Origin: Paenibacillus silvisoli
Lineage (GTDB): Bacteria > Bacillota > Bacilli > Paenibacillales > Paenibacillaceae
DNA: 64,000 nt
Reading direction: 5' to 3'
Assembly (NCBI RefSeq): GCF_030866765.1
Contig: NZ_CP133017.1
Location: 3,330,001 to 3,394,000 of the forward strand
Below, one piece after another: positions 51,284 to 60,421 of the stretch. A program made the position numbers and the translations under genes. The notes beneath the pieces are model-generated. The model was given only the letters and a program-made list of their open reading frames with translations. It did not search any database and was not told where the DNA came from. Position 1 is the first letter of the stretch. Each line of letters opens with the position of its first letter.

Positions 51284-51769
51284 CTAGCTTAAAACGCGTC
51301 TTGCAGTTACATAGGAATTTTTCCAGTAGCCGGTCGACATGTCCGAAATCGCGACACCTTTGCTGGCGCTGTGCAAAATCTTATTGTTGCCGGCATAGAT
51401 GGCGACGTGGCTGATGCCAACGCCGTTCGTTTTGAAGAAAACGAGATCGCCCATGCTGAGGTAGCCTTTCGCAATCTTCGTTCCTTTCGCTGCTTGGTCG
51501 AGCGATGTCCGCGGCAGATTAATATTAAAGTTATCGAACACGTATTGGGTGAAGGACGAGCAGTCAAAAGCATTCGTCAAATAGGGTACTGCGCCATATA
51601 AATAAGGTGTACCTATGTACTTCTCTCCGTAGGAGATCAGCTCTTTCGCTTCCTCCGTCGCGGCATTCGCTTTCGTGGAATTGCCTATTACTAGTGCGGT
51701 AAATCCAACTGCGGCGCAAAGGCTCACATTTAGGATGCTCTTGAGTAAACGATTATGTGTTGCTTGCAT
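51284..51769 (-). CDS. NlpC/P60 family cell-wall endopeptidase
   Basis: 161 aa. Signal peptide (LLKSILNVSLCAAVGFTALV, cleavage after KANA) and a single NlpC/P60 domain with catalytic Cys in FDCSSFTQYVF and His in GISHVAIYAG; the third residue is probably the His of ILHSAS. It would cut D-gamma-Glu-diaminopimelate bonds in peptidoglycan. No wall-binding domain is attached. GGAGGG precedes the start. Confidence 0.88.
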   Translation of the reverse strand: MQATHNRLLKSILNVSLCAAVGFTALVIGNSTKANAATEEAKELISYGEKYIGTPYLYGAVPYLTNAFDCSSFTQYVFDNFNINLPRTSLDQAAKGTKIAKGYLSMGDLVFFKTNGVGISHVAIYAGNNKILHSASKGVAISDMSTGYWKNSYVTARRVLS

Positions 51770-52024
51770 GTTGTTTAATCCCTCCAGCTCTTCAAAGTGC
51801 CATTTGTGTCTTTACACTATAACACATGTAAAAACCGTTGATTTTGGCCCATTAGGAGGGAAAACCGAGCCATTCGTAGGGGTTCTCATCTTTATGAGAA
51901 TTACGTGAGAAATTTCTCAGATTCGGGTAAAAATAATGAGAATGGTGTCGTTTGGAAAGAGAGCTCCGCTCTGATATGATAGAACCAGTGCAATTTCGAC
52001 AGAAAGAAAGGGGAATATGGACCA

Positions 52025-53017
52025 ATGAGTGAACAAACAAATGCGAATTTTGACGCTCAATCGAAGAGCCGCTTGGAGCAGGCAACCTTTGCCGGGGGCT
52101 GCTTCTGGTGCATGGTGACTCCTTTCGAGGAGCAGCCGGGCATCGTAAGTGTGGTATCCGGTTATATGGGCGGACACACTGAAAATCCGACGTACAAAGA
52201 AGTCTGCTCGGAAACGACCGGACATGCCGAGGTTGTACAAATTACGTTCGATCCTGCGATCTACCCGTACGAAAAGCTTCTTGGCGTGTACTGGCAGCAA
52301 ATCGATCCGACGGACGCCGGCGGACAGTTCCATGATCGCGGCAACTCCTATCGCAGCGCTATTTTCTATCATAGCGAGGATCAGCGGGTCGCTGCCGAGC
52401 GATCGAAGCTGGAATTGGGGCAAAGCGGCCGTTTCGATAAGCCGATCGCGACGGAAATCGTCCCTGCGGCGCCTTTTTATCCGGCTGAAGATTATCATCA
52501 AGACTATCACCACAAAAATCCGCTCCGCTATCGGATGTACCGCCAAGGCTCAGGCCGTGACGCGTTTATCGAGCGGCATTGGAACACGCCTAAGGATCGC
52601 GAAGCGAGAAGAGCGATTCTTACGCCGATTCAATATGAAGTGACGCAGAACAACGGCACCGAGCCGCCTTTTGCCAATGAATACTGGGACTTCAACGGTG
52701 AAGGGATCTACGTGGACATCGTCTCCGGCGAACCGCTGTTCAGCTCGAAGGATAAGTTCGACTCCCATTGCGGCTGGCCGAGCTTTACGAAGCCGGTCGT
52801 GAACGCGAATGTGAAAGAGAAGCAGGATCTCAGCCATGGCATGATCCGCATGGAGGTTCGCAGCAGGGAAGGGAATTCCCATCTTGGCCATGTATTCGAC
52901 GATGGTCCAGGCCCGACGAGACTGCGCTATTGCATCAATTCCGCGGCGCTGCGCTTTATACCGAAGGATGAGATGGAGCAGGCAGGATATGGGCATTATT
53001 TGAAGGATTTTGAGTGA
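52025..53017 (+). CDS. msrAB: Bifunctional methionine sulfoxide reductase MsrA-MsrB
   Basis: 330 aa fusion. MsrA domain about residues 18-175 with the active site GGCFWCM and the conserved [12 protein letters not shown] and [10 protein letters not shown]. MsrB domain about 195-325 with [40 protein letters not shown] where the Cys of RYCIN is catalytic. The usual CxxC zinc sites of MsrB are not evident. It repairs both epimers of oxidised Met in the cytoplasm. AAAGGGGAATATGG precedes the ATG; a terminator follows. Confidence 0.95.
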   Translation: MSEQTNANFDAQSKSRLEQATFAGGCFWCMVTPFEEQPGIVSVVSGYMGGHTENPTYKEVCSETTGHAEVVQITFDPAIYPYEKLLGVYWQQIDPTDAGGQFHDRGNSYRSAIFYHSEDQRVAAERSKLELGQSGRFDKPIATEIVPAAPFYPAEDYHQDYHHKNPLRYRMYRQGSGRDAFIERHWNTPKDREARRAILTPIQYEVTQNNGTEPPFANEYWDFNGEGIYVDIVSGEPLFSSKDKFDSHCGWPSFTKPVVNANVKEKQDLSHGMIRMEVRSREGNSHLGHVFDDGPGPTRLRYCINSAALRFIPKDEMEQAGYGHYLKDFE

Positions 53018-53022
53018 GTGAT

Positions 53023-53054
53023 GCGCATCCCGTTTAGTGGGATGCGCTTTTTTT
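53023..53054 (+). terminator. Rho-independent terminator after msrAB
   Basis: GCGCATCCC / GGGATGCGC stem with a seven-base loop and T7. Confidence 0.88.
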
Positions 53055-53169
53055 GTTTTGTCTAGAATAGGAGTTAGTTTACATAATTATTGTTATGTTA
53101 TTTAAACAATAAGTTTGTAAACGTTTACATACATATTGGAAACTGAGTAAATGATATATAACGACCAGT

Positions 53170-53600
53170 GAACCTACAATCAAAATCAAAATTGATCTGA
53201 GATTGAAAATCCAAAACAAAGCTGACGGATCATAAAGTCTAAAAATCAAAAGTCTTGATCTGAATATTGAAATCCAACAAGCTGACGAATCAATCCAGCT
53301 GATGATTAGCTGACAAAGATTGAAAATCCAAACAAAGACTTAGATAAAAAAATCATAACTAAAAGCTGCTGCGCAAAATCTTGATCTGAGATTGAAAATC
53401 AATCGATCAAAAAAAGCGAATCTGCAAAAAAAGCTGACGAATTTCGACGATGATTAGCTGACAAAGATTGAAAATCCAAACAAAGACTTAGATAAAAAAA
53501 TCATAACTAAAAGCTGCTGCGCAAAATCTTGATCTGAGATTGAAAATCAATCGATCAAAAAAAGCGAATCTGCAAAAAAAGCTGACGAATTTCGAACATT
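53170..53600. repeat. A-rich repeat field with an exact 148-bp tandem duplication
   Basis: Non-coding on both strands and far richer in A/T than the flanks. Copies at 53301-53448 and 53449-53595 are identical over 147 bases. Inside and upstream, shorter motifs recur: TTGATCTGAGATTGAAAATC (at about 53191, 53380 and 53528, with a variant at 53253), GCTGACGA(A/G)T(C/T) and AAAAATC, so the field looks like repeated duplication of a ~60-bp ancestor. No hairpin-forming unit or regular spacer is seen, so it is not a CRISPR array. Function unknown. Confidence 0.85.
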
Positions 53601-53740
53601 TTCACAAAACCCGTATTTTATACATATGTCTTTATGTAGAATGAAAGTCCCGCTTCTTCAGTTAAAATTTAACTGTCGGATGTCCAATGACACAAATTCA
53701 TCCTCAATGATGACTCAACGCTACCCCCTTTAATTTTTTT

Positions 53741-53779
53741 GACACAATAATCCCGCATTGATTGCGGGATTATTGTGTC
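53741..53779. other. Perfect 17-bp hairpin in intergenic DNA
   Basis: Arms GACACAATAATCCCGCA and its exact complement around TTGAT. A T7 run precedes it on the plus strand (53734-53740), so neither strand has the usual hairpin-then-T order. It may be an operator, a folded RNA element, or a relic of a mobile element end. Confidence 0.6.
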
Positions 53780-53928
53780 ATCATCACTGACCCCATAGTT
53801 ATGAGCTACTGTTCGCAACTGTGGTTAAGAATACTTTTCAAACAATGTTCCGTTCCTCCGGTGGACGGATTTCCATATTTACCTTAAGTCTGAGTGAACT
53901 TCATTCTTTCGAAGATTTCCAATCGTTT

Positions 53929-53981
53929 GTTTAAAACTCGATCCAGAAAAGCATAATAAAGGAAATCTCAGCGCGCGCTGA
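53929..53981 (+). promoter_or_regulatory. Possible sigma-G promoter and palindrome of ger locus 4
   Basis: GTTTA, 18 bases, CATAATA (53952-53958; full match to the forespore -10). Ten bases on, the perfect palindrome TCAGCGCGCGCTGA (53968-53981) occupies the expected 5' untranslated region just before the ribosome site AGGGGTGA. Confidence 0.5.
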
Positions 53982-53995
53982 TTCAGGGGTGAACG

Positions 53996-55420
53996 ATGAC
54001 AACAATCTCTTTAGAAGCTTTAAAGCAACGCCTCGCCCTAATTGAGGACGCGGAGATAATTGATCGAGAGACTACCGACGGACTTCGTTTGACATTTATT
54101 TATCTTGGAACCTTAATCGATCAGGAGCGTCTTAACGAATCGATTCTTGTGCCTCTCGTTCGATCATTCCAAAGCTCGGTGGAAAAAAGCCTGACCACCG
54201 CCAAAATTACACGTTTATCCAATTTGGAGCAAGCCCTCCAGTATCTCATGAAGGGCTCAGTGCTAGTTCACGACTCATCCAGCGGGCGATGGCAAGCTAT
54301 TATGCTCCCCAACTCGCTCAGCCGGTCCATCGAAACCTCAGAGACGGAAACAATAATGTTCGGCCCAAAAGACAGTTTCAGCGAGCAGCTGGAGCAAAAC
54401 ATCTTGCTGATTAGAAGAAGGCTTCCTTTAACAGCGCTCAAAACAGAGAGATACTCCGTCGGCTCCTTAACCCAAACAACCGTAGTCCTTATGTACATCG
54501 ACGGGCTAATCAATCCAGAATTTGTAGCGGTCGCGAAAAATAAGCTTTCCAGCATCGACTTCGATATGTTCTTGGACTCTTCACATGTTGCAGCGTTTAT
54601 GGAAGACCATTATCACAGCATCTTTCCTCAATATCTTCAGACCGATCGACCGGATTCCTGCGCGTATTCACTAGGCATCGGAAAATTGGTCATTTTCGTC
54701 AATAACACTCCTTTCGCCTTAGTCGCTCCGATTACGCTGTTTCACTTGTTTCAGTCGCCGGAGGATTATATAAACCGCTGGTTGGTAGCTAGCTTTTTGA
54801 GGCCGTTACGCTATCTCAGTTTCCTTCTTTCCATTACTCTAATTCCAATTTACGTGGCATTAACGACTCATCATTATCAAATGCTTCCCCTGCAAATTTT
54901 ATATGTAATCATCGAGTCTCGTAGCAAACTGCCGCTATCCCCCTTCTGGGAAGCGTTTATTATTCTTATTACGCTAGAAATTATCAAGGAAGCCAGCCTA
55001 AGAATGCCGACCAAAACGAGCCAAAACTTGGGGGTAATTGGAGGAATCGTTATAGGACAAGCTGCGGTAGAAGCCGGATTTGCAAGCAAAGTGCTAATCG
55101 TATTGGCAGGCATTTCGGCGATTTCCACTTTTCTCGTTCCAAACTATCTGGTCACCAAATCCAGTTTACTACTTCAATTCATATTCTTGATTCTCGCGAC
55201 CTATTTAGGCATTCCCGGTATCTTGCTTGGACTCGTCGGCATGTTTGCCCATCTGAACGGGCTTACGTCCTTGAACCAGCCCTACTTGGCGCCGGTATCT
55301 CCGTTTTATTGGAGAGATTGGGTCGATCTTTTCGTCCGAGGGCCGTTACACGCTATGCGCATTCGTCCTGAAGCATTGCGTCCTTTGAACAAGTATCGTA
55401 TTAGCCGAAGGAGTAAATGA
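53996..55420 (+). CDS. Spore germination receptor A subunit, GerAA type (ger locus 4)
   Basis: 474 aa. More divergent than the other three paralogs: the usual RGPRxGF motif reads FGPKDSFSEQLEQNILLIRR, and the membrane segment reads VALTTHHYQMLPLQILYVII and GVIGGIVIGQAAVEAGF. About five C-terminal helices. Codon use is more AT-rich than loci 1-3. ATG start. The B-subunit gene follows after four bases. Confidence 0.9.
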   Translation: MTTISLEALKQRLALIEDAEIIDRETTDGLRLTFIYLGTLIDQERLNESILVPLVRSFQSSVEKSLTTAKITRLSNLEQALQYLMKGSVLVHDSSSGRWQAIMLPNSLSRSIETSETETIMFGPKDSFSEQLEQNILLIRRRLPLTALKTERYSVGSLTQTTVVLMYIDGLINPEFVAVAKNKLSSIDFDMFLDSSHVAAFMEDHYHSIFPQYLQTDRPDSCAYSLGIGKLVIFVNNTPFALVAPITLFHLFQSPEDYINRWLVASFLRPLRYLSFLLSITLIPIYVALTTHHYQMLPLQILYVIIESRSKLPLSPFWEAFIILITLEIIKEASLRMPTKTSQNLGVIGGIVIGQAAVEAGFASKVLIVLAGISAISTFLVPNYLVTKSSLLLQFIFLILATYLGIPGILLGLVGMFAHLNGLTSLNQPYLAPVSPFYWRDWVDLFVRGPLHAMRIRPEALRPLNKYRISRRSK

Positions 55421-55424
55421 ACCC

Positions 55425-56546
55425 ATGCAAGCTATATCGCTGTTTCGAAAAACCTCACATCAAGAAAGCGGTTTTTACGCGCTCTTCCTCACCAATAGGA
55501 TTCAAATGCTTTATTACATGATTGTCATGCCCTCAGCCCTTGTTCAACCGTATATGTTGTTGGCGATTGTAGCAATGGGCATAGCCTCCCAATTTTGCTT
55601 ATATATGCTGTCCAAGTGGTTCGCAACACCCTACGCCGCCCAAGGGTACCAGGGTTTTGAAAAATTATTCGGAAAAAGAGGCATCAAAATTTTAGCTTTG
55701 GCAAGCTTGCCTCTCCTTTTGCTTAAGATCTCTTTCATTTCAATCAGTTATGCCGAAATCATGCAGCAATTTGTTTTTCCCTCTATGGATCGAGAATGGC
55801 ACATTGTGTTTCCTTTTATCCTTAGCTGCTATTTGGCGCTGTTTGGAATGGAAAACATGGTACGGTTCGTAACGATCGTGTTCATTGGAACGATATGGAT
55901 CTTCTTTTTGTATACTCCGTATTTTTTGGTGCAATCAAATTCGATTCACGATCTATACCCTCTCATCCCCATTGGCCCAGAGCCGTTTGCATGGAAATCC
56001 CTACTGCTCGTTTTTTCGTCGTTTTCCGGACCAGAATTTTTAATCGCTATTTCATATTGGCTGAATCCTCAACGGAAAATGCTCAAATATTTGACGATAG
56101 CTAACGCCATCTCGGTCGGCGAGTATCTCTTTATTTCCATTGCGTCCTTGCTCTTCTACGGCTCCAAATACTTGCCAACCATCAAATACCCGAACGTGGA
56201 GATGGGGCGCTACCTGCAATCTCCTGTATTCGAACGGGTCGATATTATCCTGATCTCGGCATATTCGTTCAGCTTCCTTTACTCAATCGCCTTGTTCGTG
56301 TTAATGATATATGGCGCATCTCGTTTGCTAGGCAAGACGAAAACAAACACTACGCTTATTGGGCTGATCGTTAGCGGCTGTGCGGCGATGGCCGTCACTC
56401 TTCCGATCAGTAAATGGTTTTGGGAGCCCGGGCTCGAACAGTCCTTTTGGCTCGACCTACAGATGTGGGCAGGATCCGCCACTTATTTGTTAGTGCCACT
56501 TCTCGTCTGGATCGCAATCAAGCGCAAAGCCAGGACAACGTCATGA
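55425..56546 (+). CDS. Spore germination permease, GerAB type (ger locus 4)
   Basis: 373 aa, about ten helices, GerAB/APC fold but without the ITxxQLGxFxF opening of loci 1-3 (here HQESGFYALFLTNRIQMLYY). The ATG has AAGGAG upstream. It lies between the A and C genes, giving the order A-B-C as in the B. subtilis gerA operon, unlike the A-C-B order of the other loci here. Confidence 0.88.
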   Translation: MQAISLFRKTSHQESGFYALFLTNRIQMLYYMIVMPSALVQPYMLLAIVAMGIASQFCLYMLSKWFATPYAAQGYQGFEKLFGKRGIKILALASLPLLLLKISFISISYAEIMQQFVFPSMDREWHIVFPFILSCYLALFGMENMVRFVTIVFIGTIWIFFLYTPYFLVQSNSIHDLYPLIPIGPEPFAWKSLLLVFSSFSGPEFLIAISYWLNPQRKMLKYLTIANAISVGEYLFISIASLLFYGSKYLPTIKYPNVEMGRYLQSPVFERVDIILISAYSFSFLYSIALFVLMIYGASRLLGKTKTNTTLIGLIVSGCAAMAVTLPISKWFWEPGLEQSFWLDLQMWAGSATYLLVPLLVWIAIKRKARTTS

Positions 56547-57634
56547 AGCGCTTCGTACGAGCAACGCTTGTGCTGCTTTCATTTTCTTTGTTGACATTCG
56601 CATGCAGCTGCGTCCCCATACCGGAAAACAATATAATCGAAGAAATCACGCCGATCATTTTCTGGTCCGTACAGGGTGGAGGAGAAGAAGACGGAAAGAT
56701 AACAATCAGCACGCTCGTCCCTCCTCTTATCAAGGTGAAGAAGCGAGTCCTTTCCCTTAAGGTCTCTCTATTGAATGAAGGCAATAAGGGGTTTAATTTG
56801 ACCTATTATAACGAATTGAAAGCCGGTCAAATCCGCTTGCTGTTCGTGGACGAAGCTTATGCGAAACGGGGACTGACTCGTCTTATCAATACCGTTCTGA
56901 CCGATCCGAACATTTCGCAACGGCTGTACTTAGTCATTACGAAAGGCAACTTTAATCAATTCCTCGCCAAGCACTTGGGTGAAACAGATAATATCGATTA
57001 TTACCTTTATCGCATGTTCAAACATTATGAGAAGAAAAAACAAGGCGAAATTACTGTCGTCAATTTGCACCAGTTTATGAAAATGCTGTACTCCCAAGTT
57101 TCCGATCCCCAGCTACCCGTATTTCGCGCGGAAGGCGAACAGTTCTTGTACGAAGGCACAGCATTTTTTGACCGGGACAGTATGGTTGCGGAGATACGTG
57201 GAAAGGACGATCAAATAAACCAATTGTTGTATAGGGACAGATTCGTACGATATTTAGTCCTTCCTGACCTCGCGGTTACGCTAGGGCATATTCGCGCGCA
57301 TACTCATAAGAAACTGACCCCGGATTTATCATCCATGTCCATTGAAATCGACGTGAAGGGTAGAATTGACGAATTGGATTCGCTCGCAAGAATCGAGGAT
57401 AACTTCCAATTTGCCGCTCTCACACAAAAAATCGAACGGTACTTGGAGGAGAATGTCATCCGCTTGCTATCCCAAATGCAAAAATTGCAGATCGACCCCC
57501 TTCAAATCGGGGGGTTGACTGCTAAACCGTTCTCCAAACCAATAACCAGAGATACATGGGATCGGCATTGGTCTACAATGAAGATTAATGTAAAAGTGCG
57601 GCTACATTTAGAGCCTCTGACGAAGGTGAAATAG
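56543..57634 (+). CDS. Spore germination lipoprotein, GerAC type (ger locus 4)
   Basis: 363 aa. The ATG at 56543 overlaps the gerAB-type stop (ATGA); signal peptide with lipobox LLTFAC (Cys near residue 21). The mature chain lacks the WDRxEIND start of loci 2 and 3, and the C-terminal GerAC domain ends RDTWDRHWSTMKINVKVRL. It belongs to a divergent GerAC branch, matching the divergence of its A and B partners. Confidence 0.86.
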   Translation: MKRFVRATLVLLSFSLLTFACSCVPIPENNIIEEITPIIFWSVQGGGEEDGKITISTLVPPLIKVKKRVLSLKVSLLNEGNKGFNLTYYNELKAGQIRLLFVDEAYAKRGLTRLINTVLTDPNISQRLYLVITKGNFNQFLAKHLGETDNIDYYLYRMFKHYEKKKQGEITVVNLHQFMKMLYSQVSDPQLPVFRAEGEQFLYEGTAFFDRDSMVAEIRGKDDQINQLLYRDRFVRYLVLPDLAVTLGHIRAHTHKKLTPDLSSMSIEIDVKGRIDELDSLARIEDNFQFAALTQKIERYLEENVIRLLSQMQKLQIDPLQIGGLTAKPFSKPITRDTWDRHWSTMKINVKVRLHLEPLTKVK

Positions 57635-57706
57635 GAAGATGGTATCTTGTTCAAAGACTGTTGCTGTCTTATTGAATTCAGAGGGAGATCACAATAGTTT
57701 CAAATT

Positions 57707-57832
57707 CTAATCCCATTTGAGGAATGACGAGTAGATGGGTAAAATCACTTCAACAAAGGTTCCTTCGTTGACCGTGCTTTCGATGCGAATACTCCCTCCG
57801 TGTTCGTGGACAATCTTGTTGCTGACCATTAG
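57707..57832 (-). pseudogene. 3' stump of a sporulation-type sensor histidine kinase
   Basis: Reading leftward, the last ~41 codons encode the end of an HATPase_c domain (LMVSNKIVHEHGGSIRIES, then EGTFVEVILPI) with a normal C-terminus. The match begins abruptly at 57832: the preceding GLG motif, the rest of the ATPase domain and the dimerisation domain are absent, and the DNA turns AT-rich. The KIV-EHGG-I pattern resembles KinA/KinE-type kinases. The junction is the best candidate for the left boundary of the Tn7-like element. Confidence 0.75.
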
Positions 57833-57859
57833 AATAATTGATATAATTTCCAATTATTC
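57832..57859. repeat. Inverted repeat at the kinase-stump junction
   Basis: GAATAATTG (57832-57840) and its complement CAATTATTC (57851-57859) around a ten-base AT loop, followed by CTTTTTG. It sits exactly at the point where kinase homology ends; it may be part of the transposon end, or the terminator of the leftward PIN/tns operon. Confidence 0.55.
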
Positions 57860-57892
57860 CTTTTTGATTCATGTACTTACAAATGTCAAAAG

Positions 57893-58924
57893 TTATGTAT
57901 CTAACATATCCCATTCATCACCAAGTACCCAACGTAATGCAGAAAGCTTGCCGTTAATCATTCCCCACTCAAAATCATCCCAAGGTCCTAGGTGTTCTAA
58001 GCCCATTCGTTCTTCGACTCTTGCCGCCGCCCTAAGTGCACCCTCCCATACATTACGTTGAATTGGTCGAGTAGCATGATCTTTTATGGGAAAGGTCTCC
58101 TTCTCGACAATTTCAGTAATACCTTCTTCAATCTTTTCTCGAAGCACCTGATGACGGTTATACCAAACCTTTGTAACAAGCTCATCAATAGCTTCGATGA
58201 TCTCCGTCAGCCTTCTCGGTTCCTCAGCCCAATTATGTTCAATCATTATGTCATCAAAATGTTCTGGTTCGATGTGCTGAAGCGCTTCACTAAGAGTAAT
58301 AAAATAATACGATTTTGTTAGTGAAAAACACAATTCAATATCAGGGTGAGGTAATTTTTTACTCGCATTTGGGTGGCTAAAATCATTAGTGTTATGCGAG
58401 ATAAAGGCAAACCGATTATCAGATGATTCGTCTTCTCTAATAACATCCGTGTAAACCTCAAAAAGAATCGCATCGTCTATTCCATTGCGTTGTCTGTGAA
58501 AGGGAGCGAGTTTGTCGATAGCTCTTTGCGCTGCCCGGAGCTTCACAGAATCTGAAATTTCATTAATTGTAGATCTTTCAAATAATTTTTCAATCCGGTC
58601 AATTGTTTCTACTGCAGCCTCTCCCAACATAGGAAGACGATGATCAACATCATTAAGCTGTGTAATTACACTGTTTTTTTGTTGTGGATCGCCGAACTTT
58701 TCCACAACTTCTTAAACACGTTTAAAAGTACTGGACAGACTACGAGTGCTCTGCTCTATAACACGATCTTTATTTCGAGCAAATTCTTCAACTACAACTC
58801 TTGGAAGAATTAATTCAATATGCCTCTGATCAATTAGGTCTTCTAGAGCAGTCAGAATCGTCTGTTGATGGTAATCCTTCGCGAGATCAAGCCAAACGCA
58901 AGTATCAATAAGAATTCTATACAA
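57893..58924 (-). pseudogene. PIN-domain nuclease (DUF4935-like), interrupted by an in-frame TAA
   Basis: One frame of about 343 codons broken by a TAA at 58712-58714. Before the stop: RILIDTCVWLDLA with the first catalytic Asp and PRVVVEEFARNK with the Glu. After it: NGIDDAILFEVY and SHNTNDFS, the remaining acidic residues of a PIN active site, then a ~170-residue helical C-terminal region. PIN enzymes cut RNA; ones this size are often toxins or phage-defence effectors. The two pieces stay in frame (73 codons apart), so a single substitution explains the break. It is the only cargo next to the tns genes. Confidence 0.75.
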
Positions 58925-58969
58925 AAACCATCAGTCCTTTCAAAATTTTGAAATATAGAAGGAGGCAAT

Positions 58970-60421
58970 TTAGAACGGGCATACCAAATCGGGTTTGTGT
59001 TGCCGATGGTCCTTAAGCCACCAATGGAACTCTAGTTCCTTTTCATTGTCACGAGGTAGTTTGATCAGAAAAAACGGAACGTTTTCGTAACGAAATGGAA
59101 CATTTTCAAATTCCAAACCAAGTGATTCCGTATTCTTACCGATTTCTAACCAGCTGTAAAAATGATTGAGAGCAAAATGAGAAAGTACTCTGTTGATAAT
59201 CCAAATTGTTGCTGTGAGATGTTTATACCTCCAATAGGGCTTGCCGTATTCCCATTTGGTAAGAATGTCCCATAATGCAGAGTCATCTTGTTTAGACATG
59301 AACTCCATTTCATATTTGCTTCGTTCTCTTGAAGGCCGATATTTATTGTCTACCTGTCGCGTATGTGTATGTCCTTCAATAATTTTTTTCCAATTTACAT
59401 ATGCAAAAGCATAAGGGCATTTGGTATCAAACAGTTCTAACTTTCTAACACACGTGATATGATCCCGAAGAATTGTAGCTCTCAAGTGTTTAGCAATCGC
59501 GTAGAATGTGCTTCTATTGCTCTGATAAATGAGTTCGTTTATTTTTTCAATAAATCCGAGGTATCTCTCGTCGCTGCCGGACTCTCGAATGGATTCGAAT
59601 TCTTTATAATAATTTCCATAAATCATGATTTTTGACGGCGACTTAATCACATAATGTTTTTCAGGTTGAATTGATTTATAACTTGGATCGACTGCCTGCA
59701 AAATAAAATTCATACCACCTTGTAAATTACGGAACGAAATTTCACTAGACAAAATGAGATCATTAAAATTGATCTTTTGTTTATAGTACATGGATATCCA
59801 ATTCGTCACTTCGGTTGATTTGATTACGGGTTTGGATTCCCATAACTCTGAATAATTACAAGTACCGCTTAAATATTGATGACCACAGGAACATTGAAAC
59901 GGTGCAGTTAAGGCGTCATCACCGAGACGATACGGATAAGATTTATCGCATATCGGACAGCGGTCCGACAACGGTTCTCCATGGATAGGACATTCATGGA
60001 TTAACGAGAATTGGTTTAATATGCTGTGAAAGCCGTTCTTCATGCACGCTAAGCAGAATGTCAGCTGTTTGCGAAAAAAATCTTGATAAGGACGATGTCT
60101 CGGAACAAATGTCATCAGGTTCATAAACTCTTGATTCCTAGCTTTTACGTCTAATTTCAAGATGTTTGTAATACTTTCATTGTTCAATCGGGGCATATCA
60201 ATTAGATTGCAATTCTGTTGACTGTAACTTATGGATCTTCTACTTAATACTTCCTCGTTACCGAATTGGAACAGAATATCTTTCGCCGTAACGCAATTTG
60301 CGTACTTAAATTTTTCGAAAATTCCCCAAGGTGATTCGTAATCTGAGATCCAGTCCGGATTCCAAGTGAATTGCCTCTGTATTTCTTTATACTCAGGAAA
60401 TACACATTTAAGTTTTCTCAT
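58970..60421 (-). CDS. tnsD: TniQ-family target selector (TnsD-like)
   Basis: 483 aa. N-terminal TniQ domain, recognisable by three zinc-ligand clusters: CLACMKNGFHSILNQF and HECPIHG, DRCPICDKSY, and FQCSCGHQYLSGTC (about residues 125-215). The C-terminal half (about 230-483) is basic and helical and should bind the target DNA. In Tn7, TnsD picks a fixed chromosomal site and recruits TnsC. The start overlaps tnsC by four bases (ATGA). A TniQ from a CRISPR-associated system would be shorter, and no cas genes are visible. Confidence 0.85.
   Translation of the reverse strand: MRKLKCVFPEYKEIQRQFTWNPDWISDYESPWGIFEKFKYANCVTAKDILFQFGNEEVLSRRSISYSQQNCNLIDMPRLNNESITNILKLDVKARNQEFMNLMTFVPRHRPYQDFFRKQLTFCLACMKNGFHSILNQFSLIHECPIHGEPLSDRCPICDKSYPYRLGDDALTAPFQCSCGHQYLSGTCNYSELWESKPVIKSTEVTNWISMYYKQKINFNDLILSSEISFRNLQGGMNFILQAVDPSYKSIQPEKHYVIKSPSKIMIYGNYYKEFESIRESGSDERYLGFIEKINELIYQSNRSTFYAIAKHLRATILRDHITCVRKLELFDTKCPYAFAYVNWKKIIEGHTHTRQVDNKYRPSRERSKYEMEFMSKQDDSALWDILTKWEYGKPYWRYKHLTATIWIINRVLSHFALNHFYSWLEIGKNTESLGLEFENVPFRYENVPFFLIKLPRDNEKELEFHWWLKDHRQHKPDLVCPF

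Noticed and set aside
53170-53600. CRISPR array or retron/DGR non-coding region
   Set aside because: Repeat units are adjacent and long with no unique spacers, there are no cas or reverse transcriptase genes nearby, and the units do not form a conserved hairpin.
53741-53779. Ordinary rho-independent terminator
   Set aside because: No T tract follows the hairpin on either strand, and no gene ends close by.
57735-58061. Plus-strand frame of 108 codons across the kinase stump and PIN gene end
   Set aside because: It is antisense to the HATPase remnant and the PIN C-terminus and crosses the composition junction; no ribosome site.
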